Of a stretch of DNA of 44,194 nt, positions 32,201 to 39,598 are shown in pieces. Position numbers and translations under genes: made by a program. Source of the DNA: VRUE01 sp963764365 (GTDB lineage Bacteria; Actinomycetota; Thermoleophilia; Solirubrobacterales; 70-9); contig CAVXSI010000004.1 in the NCBI GenBank assembly GCA_963764365.1, forward strand, positions 1-44,194, read 5' to 3'. The notes below the pieces were generated by a model. The model saw only the letters and a program-made list of their open reading frames with translations, searched no databases and was not told the DNA's origin. How positions within the stretch are numbered: position 1 is the stretch's first letter; the number at the start of each line of letters is the position of its first letter.

Positions 32201-35200
32201 CGAGCTCGCCTCGCTGGAGTGGAAGTCAAAGCTCGGGGTCTTGTCGTTGGTGGTCCCGTGGGGAGGCGAGTCGATGATCGTGTCCGGGGCCGTGGTGTCG
32301 ACGGTGAAGGTCTCGGTCGCCGGGCTCAGGTCGGTGTTGTTGGCCTGGTCGATGGCCCGCACCCGGAAGGTGTAGGTGCCGTCGGGTTCGAGCGCCGCCG
32401 AGGTGAAGCCGCTGGTGCAGGGGCCCCAGTCGGCGGACCCCTGGTCGACCGAGCACTCGAAGGTCGAGCTCGCCTCGCTGGAGTGGAAGTCAAAGCTCGG
32501 GGTCTTGTCGTTGGTGGTCCCGTGGGGAGGCGAGTCGATGATCGTGTCCGGGGCCGTGGTGTCGACGGTGAAGGTCTCGGTCGCCGGGCTCAGGTCGGTG
32601 TTGTTGGCCTGGTCGATGGCCCGCACCCGGAAGGTGTAGGTGCCGTCGGGTTCGAGCGCCGCCGAGGTGAAGCCGCTGGTGCAGGGGCCCCAGTCGGCGG
32701 ACCCCTGGTCGACCGAGCACTCGAAGGTCGAGCTCGCCTCGCTGGAGTGGAAGTCAAAGCTCGGGGTCTTGTCGTTGGTGGTCCCGTGGGGAGGCGAGTC
32801 GATGATCGTGTCCGGGGCCGTGGTGTCGACGGTGAAGGTCTCGGTCGCCGGGCTCAGGTCGGTGTTGTTGGCCTGGTCGATGGCCCGCACCCGGAAGGTG
32901 TAGGTGCCGTCGGGTTCGAGCGCCGCCGAGGTGAAGCCGCTGGTGCAGGGGCCCCAGTCGGCGGACCCCTGGTCGACCGAGCACTCGAAGGTCGAGCTCG
33001 CCTCGCTGGAGTGGAAGTCAAAGCTCGGGGTCTTGTCGTTGGTGGTCCCGTGGGGAGGCGAGTCGATGATCGTGTCCGGGGCCGTGGTGTCGACGGTGAA
33101 GGTCTCGGTCGCCGGGCTCAGGTCGGTGTTGTTGGCCTGGTCGATGGCCCGCACCCGGAAGGTGTAGGTGCCGTCGGGTTCGAGCGCCGCCGAGGTGAAG
33201 CCGCTGGTGCAGGGGCCCCAGTCGGCGGACCCCTGGTCGACCGAGCACTCGAAGGTCGAGCTCGCCTCGCTGGAGTGGAAGTCAAAGCTCGGGGTCTTGT
33301 CGTTGGTGGTCCCGTGGGGAGGCGAGTCGATGATCGTGTCCGGGGCGCTCGAGTCCTCGGTGTAGTCCACCGAGTTGGAGCAGCCGGAGTCGGTGCTGGC
33401 GGCGTTGCTCACCCGGGCGGAGAAGGTGGTGGTCGAGTCATCGTCGACGTGGAAGCTGATCCCGGCGCCGGTGAACTGGGCGACCGTGTCGGTGGCGGCC
33501 GGCGAGCCGGCGCAGGTGCCGTTGGTGTAGAGCTTTACCTGGGTTGGGTTGCCGGCGCCCACCGTTCCCTTCACCTGGGGGTCGTTGTCGTTGGCCGGGC
33601 TGGCCGGAACTGTGGCGGTGATCACCGGCGGGTCGGGGACCGAGGTGTCGACGGTGAAGGTCTCGGTCGCCGGGCTCAGGTCGGTGTTGTTGGCCTGGTC
33701 GATGGCCCGCACCCGGAAGGTGTAGGTGCCGTCGGGTTCGAGCGCCGCCGAGGTGAAGCCGCTGGTGCAGGGGCCCCAGTCGGCGGACCCCTGGTCGACC
33801 GAGCACTCGAAGGTCGAGCTCGCCTCGCTGGAGTGGAAGTCAAAGCTCGGGGTCTTGTCGTTGGTGGTCCCGTGGGGAGGCGAGTCGATGATCGTGTCCG
33901 GGGCCGTGGTGTCGACGGTGAAGGTCTCGGTCGCCGGGCTCAGGTCGGTGTTGTTGGCCTGGTCGATGGCCCGCACCCGGAAGGTGTAGGTGCCGTCGGG
34001 TTCGAGCGCCGCCGAGGTGAAGCCGCTGGTGCAGGGGCCCCAGTCGGCGGACCCCTGGTCGACCGAGCACTCGAAGGTCGAGCTCGCCTCGCTGGAGTGG
34101 AAGTCAAAGCTCGGGGTCTTGTCGTTGGTGGTCCCGTGGGGAGGCGAGTCGATGATCGTGTCCGGGGCCGTGGTGTCGACGGTGAAGGTCTCGGTCGCCG
34201 GGCTCAGGTCGGTGTTGTTGGCCTGGTCGATGGCCCGCACCCGGAAGGTGTAGGTGCCGTCGGGTTCGAGCGCCGCCGAGGTGAAGCCGCTGGTGCAGGG
34301 GCCCCAGTCGGCGGACCCCTGGTCGACCGAGCACTCGAAGGTCGAGCTCGCCTCGCTGGAGTGGAAGTCAAAGCTCGGGGTCTTGTCGTTGGTGGTCCCG
34401 TGGGGAGGCGAGTCGATGATCGTGTCCGGGGCCGTGGTGTCGACGGTGAAGGTCTCGGTCGCCGGGCTCAGGTCGGTGTTGTTGGCCTGGTCGATGGCCC
34501 GCACCCGGAAGGTGTAGGTGCCGTCGGGTTCGAGCGCCGCCGAGGTGAAGCCGCTGGTGCAGGGGCCCCAGTCGGCGGACCCCTGGTCGACCGAGCACTC
34601 GAAGGTCGAGCTCGCCTCGCTGGAGTGGAAGTCAAAGCTCGGGGTCTTGTCGTTGGTGGTCCCGTGGGGAGGCGAGTCGATGATCGTGTCCGGGGCCGTG
34701 GTGTCGACGGTGAAGGTCTCGGTCGCCGGGCTCAGGTCGGTGTTGTTGGCCTGGTCGATGGCCCGCACCCGGAAGGTGTAGGTGCCGTCGGGTTCGAGCG
34801 CCGCCGAGGTGAAGCCGCTGGTGCAGGGGCCCCAGTCGGCGGACCCCTGGTCGACCGAGCACTCGAAGGTCGAGCTCGCCTCGCTGGAGTGGAAGTCAAA
34901 GCTCGGGGTCTTGTCGTTGGTGGTCCCGTGGGGAGGCGAGTCGATGATCGTGTCCGGGGCCGTGGTGTCGACGGTGAAGGTCTCGGTCGCCGGGCTCAGG
35001 TCGGTGTTGTTGGCCTGGTCGATGGCCCGCACCCGGAAGGTGTAGGTGCCGTCGGGTTCGAGCGCCGCCGAGGTGAAGCCGCTGGTGCAGGGGCCCCAGT
35101 CGGCGGACCCCTGGTCGACCGAGCACTCGAAGGTCGAGCTCGCCTCGCTGGAGTGGAAGTCAAAGCTCGGGGTCTTGTCGTTGGTGGTCCCGTGGGGAGG

Positions 35201-38200
35201 CGAGTCGATGATCGTGTCCGGGGCCGTGGTGTCGGCGTTCACCGTCCATTCGAAGGTGTCGGTGGCGGAGGCGAGCTGAATGCCGCGGAAGCTGAGCATG
35301 AGCGCCGCGCCGCTTGAGGTTGGCTCGCCAGAGGCCCGCGTCCACGTCTCGGTGGTCGAGTACTGGCCGGTCGTGGCCACCACCGCCTCCGCGGTGCTGG
35401 AGCGGGCCGCATCGGTCACCTGGGTGAAGCCGTTCGTCCAGGTATTCAGGAAGTCGCGTCCCCCGCCCAGCGCGATGAAGGCCAGCAGCAGCTCGCGATC
35501 CTGGCTGGTGGGTTCGCTGAGCCCGATGGTGGCGCTGGTAGCGGGTTCAAACCCGGTCGAGGCGGTCCGATCCAGCACCTCGGCCTGGACGGCATGCAGG
35601 CCGCTGTACTCGAGCAGGGTCAGGCTGGTGAAGGCCGCGCCGCCGCTCACATCGAGCGTTACCGTCGACGGCTCACCGGGGCCGGCGATCCGGTAGAAGG
35701 CGGCCAGGTTGGGATTGGTCTCGACGTCGAGCGCCACGTTCCAGCCGGGGGGCATGGTCGGATCGCGGCCGCCGCCGAAACGGGCCAGGGCGACCAGCAG
35801 GTTGCCCTCGGTGGGCTGGGAGGGGAAGGTGGCCGGAAGCGAGGAGACCGACCCAGACTCGGTCACATCCTGCACCAGGTTGATGGGCGGCAGCGTCACG
35901 TCCTCGGCGACGGTGGCCTCGACGTCATAGGGGCTGCCGGCGGCCGCGCCGGTATCCAGGGTGCCGCTGATCTGGCCCGTGTCGGGGTCGATGCTGATGC
36001 CCGGCGGCAGGCCGGTGGCGGTGTAGGTCAGGTCGTCTTCGTCGGCATCGTTGGCGCCGGCCGAGAAGTCGACCGCGTCGCCCTCGTCGTCGGTCCGGTC
36101 ACCCAGGTCCTGGTTGAAGGCGGGGGCGGCGTTGACGATGGTGACCGGGGCCGAGGTTTTGGGCAGGCTGCTGGTGGATTTGTCCGAGGCGGTGACCCGC
36201 ACCGAGATCGCGTCGCCCTTGTCGCCGTTGCCGGGCACCGACAGGTCGAGCGTATCCCCGGTCTCGCCGGCCAGGTCTTCCCCGTTTTTGATCCACTGGT
36301 AATCGTAGGAAAGCGGATCTTTCTCGGCGTCCGTGGCATCCACGGTGGCGGTCAGGGTGTCATCGGTCTCCGGCGTCGGCTGGTCGATTGAGACCGAGTT
36401 GATGACCGGCGGCGTGTTGCCCCCGCCGGCGTTCACCGTCCATTCGAAGGTGTCGGTGGCGGAGGCCGGTCCAATACCCCGGAAGGTGAGCAGCATCGCC
36501 TTGGCCGCTTGGCCGCTGGTCCAGCTCTCGGTCGTCTCGAACTGTCCCGTGGCGGACACCACGCGGTCGGCGACGGCATGACGCGACGTGGAGTTCGTGG
36601 TCTGCTGGGTGAACCCTTCCGTCCAGGCGTTCAGGAACGGGTTCCCGAAGCCGCCGAGGTCGATGGCGGCGATCAGCAGCTCGTTGGCCTGGCGGGTCTC
36701 CGCAGTCGTCCCGGTCGAGACGCTGGTCGAACCACTCGGCGCGGTGTTCTGGGCGATGCGATCGAGCACCTCGGCCTGGTTCGCCCTGAGACCCGAGTAC
36801 TCGTAGATGGAGAGCGCGCCGTTGGAGTTTTCGCCATCGACGTTGGCCAGCGTCGCCGTTGACGGCTCGCTGGCACCGGCCACTTTGAAGAAGGCGACGG
36901 CCGTGGGCTGCGCCGCGTCGGACATCTCGAGCGCTTGCTGCCAGCCGGCAGTCATGGTGTAGCCGCCGGTGGTGTTGGTGAAGCCGAGCGCGATGAGGAG
37001 GTTGCCCTGTGTCGGCTGCGACGGGAAGGTGGCCGTCCTGGCGGGAGCCTGGCCGCCGTCCTCCACCGCCTTCTGCACCAGGCTGATGGGAGCGGTCGGC
37101 TCGTCGTCGGCGACGGTGACCTCGACGTCATAGGGGCCGCCGGCGGCGGCGCCGGTATCCAGGGTGCCGCTGATCTGGCCCGTTTCGGGGTCGATGCTGA
37201 TGCCCGGCGGCAGGCCGGTGGCGGTGTAGGTCAGGTCGTCTTCGTCGGCATCGTTGGCGCCGGCCGAGAAGTTGACCGCGTCGCCCTCGTCATCGGTCCG
37301 GTCACCCAGGTCCTGGTTGAAGGCGGGGGCGGCGTTGACGATGGTGACCGGGGCCGAGGTTTTGGGCAGGCTGCTGGTGGCTCCGTCCGAGGCGGTGACC
37401 CGCACCGAGATCGCGTCGCCCTTGTCGCCGTTGCCGGGCACCGACAGGTCGAGCGTATCCCCGGTCTCGCCGGCCAGGTCTTCCCCGTTCTTGATCCACT
37501 GGTAATCGTAGGAAAGCGGATCTTTCTCGGCGTCCGTGGCATCCACACTGACGGTCAGGGTGTCATCGGTCTCCGGCGTCGGCTGGTCGATGGAGACTCC
37601 GAGGATCGCCGGAGGCAGGTTGCTCGAATCGGCCGGGACCGAGATCTCGCGGACCTTGCCGTCGTTCTCGCTCGGGTCGCTATCGTTGTCCACACCACGG
37701 CTCGGGATCCAAATGTTCATCGCTTCCGAGCCATCGCTGGCCGGGGCCAGGCCCAAACCCGAGCTGTTCCCTGGGAGGCCGCTGGTGTCAATGGTGCGCA
37801 CGAGCTGTCGGTCCAGCGTGATCTCGTAGATCGCGTCCCCGTTCCTTGCGCCCACCAGCAGCGTCTGGCGGACCGGGTCGTAGGCGAGCCCCTCGTAGTC
37901 GGTCGATCCCAGCACGCTGACGTCGAAGCTGGTGACGAGGTCGTCGTCGTCGCCAAAGATGCCGTTCACGGGGTCCACGCGGTAGACTTCCGTGGGTTCC
38001 CCATTGAGGAAGAACAGGCACCCGCACGCCGAGGCGAAGGCCGGATCCTCGGTGTCAGTGACGCCGTACGCGCCGGTGTTGATGACGCCGGAGTGAACAT
38101 CGTCTGACGTGCCGAGCAGCCCGTCGGTCCCCGGCTGCACCTCGAAGATTTTGTTTTGGGGCTCGTCGGTGGAGATGAAGGCGGTGTCGGTTTTGGGGTT

Positions 38201-38722
38201 GTAGTCGATCCCGGTCGGCTCGTTCGTGTAGCCGCCAACGCCTTCCACCGTCCAGGTCGTCCCGGTGCGCACCACCATCCCGGTGCGGGTCATTTCCCAC
38301 ATGTTCACGTCGTGGTAGCCGGCCCCGGTGGTCTCATCCACCTCCGAATCGACGAACAGCAGGTGATCGCTCGCCGGCAGATAGGTGATCCCGGATGGGT
38401 CGGGGCTGTTGGGCCACACTGGGCCGAAGACAGACGTGTCGATCGTCTGCTCCAGCGTCGGTACAACGACAGGGGCCGCGGAGGCGCCCGCCGCTGCGGT
38501 AAGCGCACCGACGATCACGATGACGATCGCCGTAGCCGCAGTCAATAGATTACGAACCTCGTACCTCGCTTCCCTTTCGCCTTGCGCCCCCGGCCCCGCA
38601 GAACTGCTCCCCCCTGCCGGGAAGCGGAAGCAAGTCCCGAAGCGACCGACCCGCGAAGAATACCGCGCAATTTGCGAAACAATAGAGAAATCGTCCAAAT
38701 CTCCGCCCATATATTCGTCCAA
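26234..38722 (-). CDS. Giant secreted repeat protein (4,162 aa): propeller, Ig/cadherin-like, tandem Ig-like and RTX repeats
   Basis: Layout by residue. 1-58: extension, start uncertain. About 59-83: hydrophobic signal (NLLTAATAIVIVIVGALTAAAGASA). 88-365: propeller-like region (GLAYDPVRQTLLVGARNGDAIYEI). 370-455: Ig-like (SYDYQWIKNGEDLAG). 460-534: cadherin-like (LTYTATGLPPGISIDPETG). 541-764: beta-rich module; the Ig, cadherin-like and beta-rich trio recurs at 767-1159. 1164-3968: 24 Ig-like units of 88 aa (PDTIIDSPPHGTTNDKTPSF...FECSVDQGSADWGPC) and 7 units of 98 aa (PPVITATVPASPANDNDP). About 4001-4162: RTX-type calcium repeats (GGAGNDKLNG), then a basic end. Two Cys per 88-aa unit suggest a disulfide in each. 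No LPxTG motif. A surface or extracellular adhesin is likely. A TTG near 38546 is an alternative start just before the signal. Confidence 0.85.
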   Translation of the reverse strand: MDEYMGGDLDDFSIVSQIARYSSRVGRFGTCFRFPAGGSSSAGPGAQGEREARYEVRNLLTAATAIVIVIVGALTAAAGASAAPVVVPTLEQTIDTSVFGPVWPNSPDPSGITYLPASDHLLFVDSEVDETTGAGYHDVNMWEMTRTGMVVRTGTTWTVEGVGGYTNEPTGIDYNPKTDTAFISTDEPQNKIFEVQPGTDGLLGTSDDVHSGVINTGAYGVTDTEDPAFASACGCLFFLNGEPTEVYRVDPVNGIFGDDDDLVTSFDVSVLGSTDYEGLAYDPVRQTLLVGARNGDAIYEITLDRQLVRTIDTSGLPGNSSGLGLAPASDGSEAMNIWIPSRGVDNDSDPSENDGKVREISVPADSSNLPPAILGVSIDQPTPETDDTLTVSVDATDAEKDPLSYDYQWIKNGEDLAGETGDTLDLSVPGNGDKGDAISVRVTASDGATSSLPKTSAPVTIVNAAPAFNQDLGDRTDDEGDAVNFSAGANDADEDDLTYTATGLPPGISIDPETGQISGTLDTGAAAGGPYDVEVTVADDEPTAPISLVQKAVEDGGQAPARTATFPSQPTQGNLLIALGFTNTTGGYTMTAGWQQALEMSDAAQPTAVAFFKVAGASEPSTATLANVDGENSNGALSIYEYSGLRANQAEVLDRIAQNTAPSGSTSVSTGTTAETRQANELLIAAIDLGGFGNPFLNAWTEGFTQQTTNSTSRHAVADRVVSATGQFETTESWTSGQAAKAMLLTFRGIGPASATDTFEWTVNAGGGNTPPVINSVSIDQPTPETDDTLTATVDATDAEKDPLSYDYQWIKNGEDLAGETGDTLDLSVPGNGDKGDAISVRVTASDKSTSSLPKTSAPVTIVNAAPAFNQDLGDRTDDEGDAVDFSAGANDADEDDLTYTATGLPPGISIDPDTGQISGTLDTGAAAGSPYDVEATVAEDVTLPPINLVQDVTESGSVSSLPATFPSQPTEGNLLVALARFGGGRDPTMPPGWNVALDVETNPNLAAFYRIAGPGEPSTVTLDVSGGAAFTSLTLLEYSGLHAVQAEVLDRTASTGFEPATSATIGLSEPTSQDRELLLAFIALGGGRDFLNTWTNGFTQVTDAARSSTAEAVVATTGQYSTTETWTRASGEPTSSGAALMLSFRGIQLASATDTFEWTVNADTTAPDTIIDSPPHGTTNDKTPSFDFHSSEASSTFECSVDQGSADWGPCTSGFTSAALEPDGTYTFRVRAIDQANNTDLSPATETFTVDTTAPDTIIDSPPHGTTNDKTPSFDFHSSEASSTFECSVDQGSADWGPCTSGFTSAALEPDGTYTFRVRAIDQANNTDLSPATETFTVDTTAPDTIIDSPPHGTTNDKTPSFDFHSSEASSTFECSVDQGSADWGPCTSGFTSAALEPDGTYTFRVRAIDQANNTDLSPATETFTVDTTAPDTIIDSPPHGTTNDKTPSFDFHSSEASSTFECSVDQGSADWGPCTSGFTSAALEPDGTYTFRVRAIDQANNTDLSPATETFTVDTTAPDTIIDSPPHGTTNDKTPSFDFHSSEASSTFECSVDQGSADWGPCTSGFTSAALEPDGTYTFRVRAIDQANNTDLSPATETFTVDTTAPDTIIDSPPHGTTNDKTPSFDFHSSEASSTFECSVDQGSADWGPCTSGFTSAALEPDGTYTFRVRAIDQANNTDLSPATETFTVDTSVPDPPVITATVPASPANDNDPQVKGTVGAGNPTQVKLYTNGTCAGSPAATDTVAQFTGAGISFHVDDDSTTTFSARVSNAASTDSGCSNSVDYTEDSSAPDTIIDSPPHGTTNDKTPSFDFHSSEASSTFECSVDQGSADWGPCTSGFTSAALEPDGTYTFRVRAIDQANNTDLSPATETFTVDTTAPDTIIDSPPHGTTNDKTPSFDFHSSEASSTFECSVDQGSADWGPCTSGFTSAALEPDGTYTFRVRAIDQANNTDLSPATETFTVDTTAPDTIIDSPPHGTTNDKTPSFDFHSSEASSTFECSVDQGSADWGPCTSGFTSAALEPDGTYTFRVRAIDQANNTDLSPATETFTVDTTAPDTIIDSPPHGTTNDKTPSFDFHSSEASSTFECSVDQGSADWGPCTSGFTSAALEPDGTYTFRVRAIDQANNTDLSPATETFTVDTTAPDTIIDSPPHGTTNDKTPSFDFHSSEASSTFECSVDQGSADWGPCTSGFTSAALEPDGTYTFRVRAIDQANNTDLSPATETFTVDTTAPDTIIDSPPHGTTNDKTPSFDFHSSEASSTFECSVDQGSADWGPCTSGFTSAALEPDGTYTFRVRAIDQANNTDLSPATETFTVDTTAPDTIIDSPPHGTTNDKTPSFDFHSSEASSTFECSVDQGSADWGPCTSGFTSAALEPDGTYTFRVRAIDQANNTDLSPATETFTVDTTVPDPPVITATVPASPANDNDPEVKGTVGAGNPTQVKLYTNGTCAGSPAATDTVAQFTGAGISFHVDDDSTTTFSARVSNAASTDSGCSNSVDYTEDSSAPDTIIDSPPHGTTNDKTPSFDFHSSEASSTFECSVDQGSADWGPCTSGFTSAALEPDGTYTFRVRAIDQANNTDLSPATETFTVDTTAPDTIIDSPPHGTTNDKTPSFDFHSSEASSTFECSVDQGSADWGPCTSGFTSAALEPDGTYTFRVRAIDQANNTDLSPATETFTVDTTVPDPPVITATVPASPANDNDPEVKGTVGAGNPTQVKLYTNGTCAGSPAATDTVAQFTGAGISFHVDDDSTTTFSARVSNAASTDSGCSNSVDYTEDSSAPDTIIDSPPHGTTNDKTPSFDFHSSEASSTFECSVDQGSADWGPCTSGFTSAALEPDGTYTFRVRAIDQANNTDLSPATETFTVDTTAPDTIIDSPPHGTTNDKTPSFDFHSSEASSTFECSVDQGSADWGPCTSGFTSAALEPDGTYTFRVRAIDQANNTDLSPATETFTVDTTAPDTIIDSPPHGTTNDKTPSFDFHSSEASSTFECSVDQGSADWGPCTSGFTSAALEPDGTYTFRVRAIDQANNTDLSPATETFTVDTTVPDPPVITATVPASPANDNDPEVKGTVGAGNPTQVKLYTNGTCAGSPAATDTVAQFTGAGISFHVDDDSTTTFSARVSNAASTDSGCSNSVDYTEDSSAPDTIIDSPPHGTTNDKTPSFDFHSSEASSTFECSVDQGSADWGPCTSGFTSAALEPDGTYTFRVRAIDQANNTDLSPATETFTVDTTAPDTIIDSPPHGTTNDKTPSFDFHSSEASSTFECSVDQGSADWGPCTSGFTSAALEPDGTYTFRVRAIDQANNTDLSPATETFTVDTTAPDTIIDSPPHGTTNDKTPSFDFHSSEASSTFECSVDQGSADWGPCTSGFTSAALEPDGTYTFRVRAIDQANNTDLSPATETFTVDTTVPDPPVITATVPASPANDNDPEVKGTVGAGNPTQVKLYTNGTCAGSPAATDTVAQFTGAGISFHVDDDSTTTFSARVSNAASTDSGCSNSVDYTEDSSAPDTIIDSPPHGTTNDKTPSFDFHSSEASSTFECSVDQGSADWGPCTSASGFTSAALEPDGTYTFRVRAIDQANNTDLSPATETFTVDTTVPDPPVITATVPASPANDNDPEVKGTVGAGNPTQVKLYTNGTCAGSPAATDTVAQFTGAGISFHVDDDSTTTFSARVSNAASTDSGCSNSVDYTEDSSAPDTIIDSPPHGTTNDKTPSFDFHSSEASSTFECSVDQGSADWGPCTSASGFTSAALEPDGTYTFRVRAIDQANNTDLSPATETFTVDTTVPDPPVITATVPASPANDNDPEVKGTVGAGNPTQVKLYTNGTCAGSPAATDTVAQFTGAGISFHVDDDSTTTFSARVSNAASTDSGCSNSVDYTEDSSAPDTIIDSPPHGTTNDKTPSFDFHSSEASSTFECSVDQGSADWGPCTSGFTSAALEPDGTYTFRVRAIDQANNTDLSPATETFTVDTAAPGGAPGGGAPSAAAGTINGAPGSGVLSAAAGKINGTPGDDVIHGTPGDDVINCGAGNDAVDAGGGNDVVNCGAGNDVVNGGPGNDKLNGGAGNDKLNGDGSVAASARVRATGQNGNDKLNGGAGNDKLKGQGGNDKLKGQGGNDKLKGGGGNDGLWGGPGKDFLFGGPGKDFLFGGPGKDKLRGGPGRDRKKQ
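26820..35232 (-). repeat. Tandem repeat array: 24 x 264 bp and 7 x 294 bp
   Basis: Unit A (264 bp) and unit B (294 bp) follow one another in the giant gene in the order, N to C: A6-B-A7-B-A2-B-A3-B-A3-B-A'-B-A'-B-A. A' has 6 extra bp (Ser-Ala after the second Cys). Copies look identical base for base on reading. The only differences noted are in the B copy near 33580-33650 (DPQ for DPE, TSV for TTV) and the A' insert. Total about 8.4 kb. Confidence 0.92.
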
Positions 38723-38954
38723 ATTTCGGTCCTCCGCTTAATCTAAAAGAAGATTTGGCTCGCTGGGAACGAGATCTGGAGGATCCGGCCGCCATGATGG
38801 CCCGTGGCGGCCACTTTACGATTGCCCGGTTTTGCAGGGATTCTGGCCTACCGCCAGTGACGGCCCGTTCGGCTGACTCCGGCCAGTTCGACCCCATGCG
38901 TTAGCAATCGGTTAGCAGGCTCACCGCTTGCCGCCGCCCCACTGCCAGCGCCAG

Positions 38955-39160
38955 AAGTCGAGGAGCCCTCGAGGTCGGCGAAGAGGATCGCCGCCGGGCG
39001 CACCCGCCGTGGCGACGCGCCGCATTCGCTCGAAGTGGTCCAGATCCCCGATCGAAGCCAGCCCGCTAATCGTCGACATACCACCAGATCACCGCTGCTG
39101 AGGCGAAAGTCTCCGTCAGGTAGACGAACCGGTACTCGCGATCGTACACCTGGGCCCCGC
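38955..39160 (-). pseudogene. Remnant of a class III nucleotide cyclase-type gene
   Basis: Pieces in different frames: AQVYDREYRFVYLTETFASAA (ends in a stop), then LASIGDLDHFERMRRVATAGA, then RPAAILFADLEGSS, the start of an adenylate/guanylate cyclase catalytic domain. They follow the order found in actinobacterial PAS/cyclase proteins but with large deletions, so this is debris. The rest of 38723-39286 has no gene; it contains a hairpin (GGCCGCCA/TGGCGGCC, 38787-38812) and the AT-rich 5' region of the giant gene, with ATTTGGACGA-type repeats near 38695-38730. Confidence 0.5.
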
Positions 39161-39286
39161 AGGCCATCCTGGCTACACCGCCGCAAACCACAAGACGGCG
39201 TCGCCCCCTTAGCGGGCCGCGCCCCAGGTCTGCTCGGCATAGGCGGGCCGGTCAAGGTGGCGAGGTTGCGTTCACAAGTTACCGGG

Positions 39287-39483
39287 GTGACGACCGTTCC
39301 TTTGGCGAGGTCTTGGAGTGGTTCGCCAACCCGAATCATCGTCGTCGGAACACTGCTCTTCCTGATCGGCGAACCTCGAGCTGATCCGCATTCTGCAGAG
39401 CGTGACGCTCTGGCTCTTTGCGGCCAGGGCCAAGGATCCGATTCCGATGGCACCCGTTCCGGACCTGCACGTCGCCGTCCTAA
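39287..39483 (+). pseudogene. Glycosyltransferase gene, 5' fragment (frameshifted, left of IS1380)
   Basis: From GTG 39287: VTTVPLARSW, then TRIIVVGTLLFLIG (a membrane helix), then a frame change near 39365 into ELIRILQSVTLWLFAARAKDPIPMAPVPDLHVAVL. That ends at the IS insertion in the codons for L-T, and the sequence resumes exactly at 41165 (LTTIVSSREPLEVV). The pattern helix, PIPM.PVPDL.VAVLTTIV is the usual N-terminus of cellulose-synthase-like GT2 enzymes. Confidence 0.65.
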
Positions 39484-39598
39484 CCCAGATTCTGCGCCAA
39501 GCCGCATCGCTCAGACTCGCTTGAGCACGTGATTCCGCCGCCTGAGCGGGGAAAATGGGGGTGTCGAGAACCCCATTCCCCACTCAGGAGGCTTCACC

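Noticed and set aside
26820..35232. CRISPR array
   Set aside because: Units are 264-294 bp, contiguous, without spacers, and in frame with a long protein.
25991..35317. A plus-strand open frame of more than 3,000 codons, with many smaller plus-strand frames of 65-87 codons repeated every 264 bp
   Set aside because: It is the antisense of the repeat array. One stop-free unit in that frame is copied 24 times, so length is not evidence of coding. Composition is Gly/Val/Arg-rich, with no fold signature or start context.
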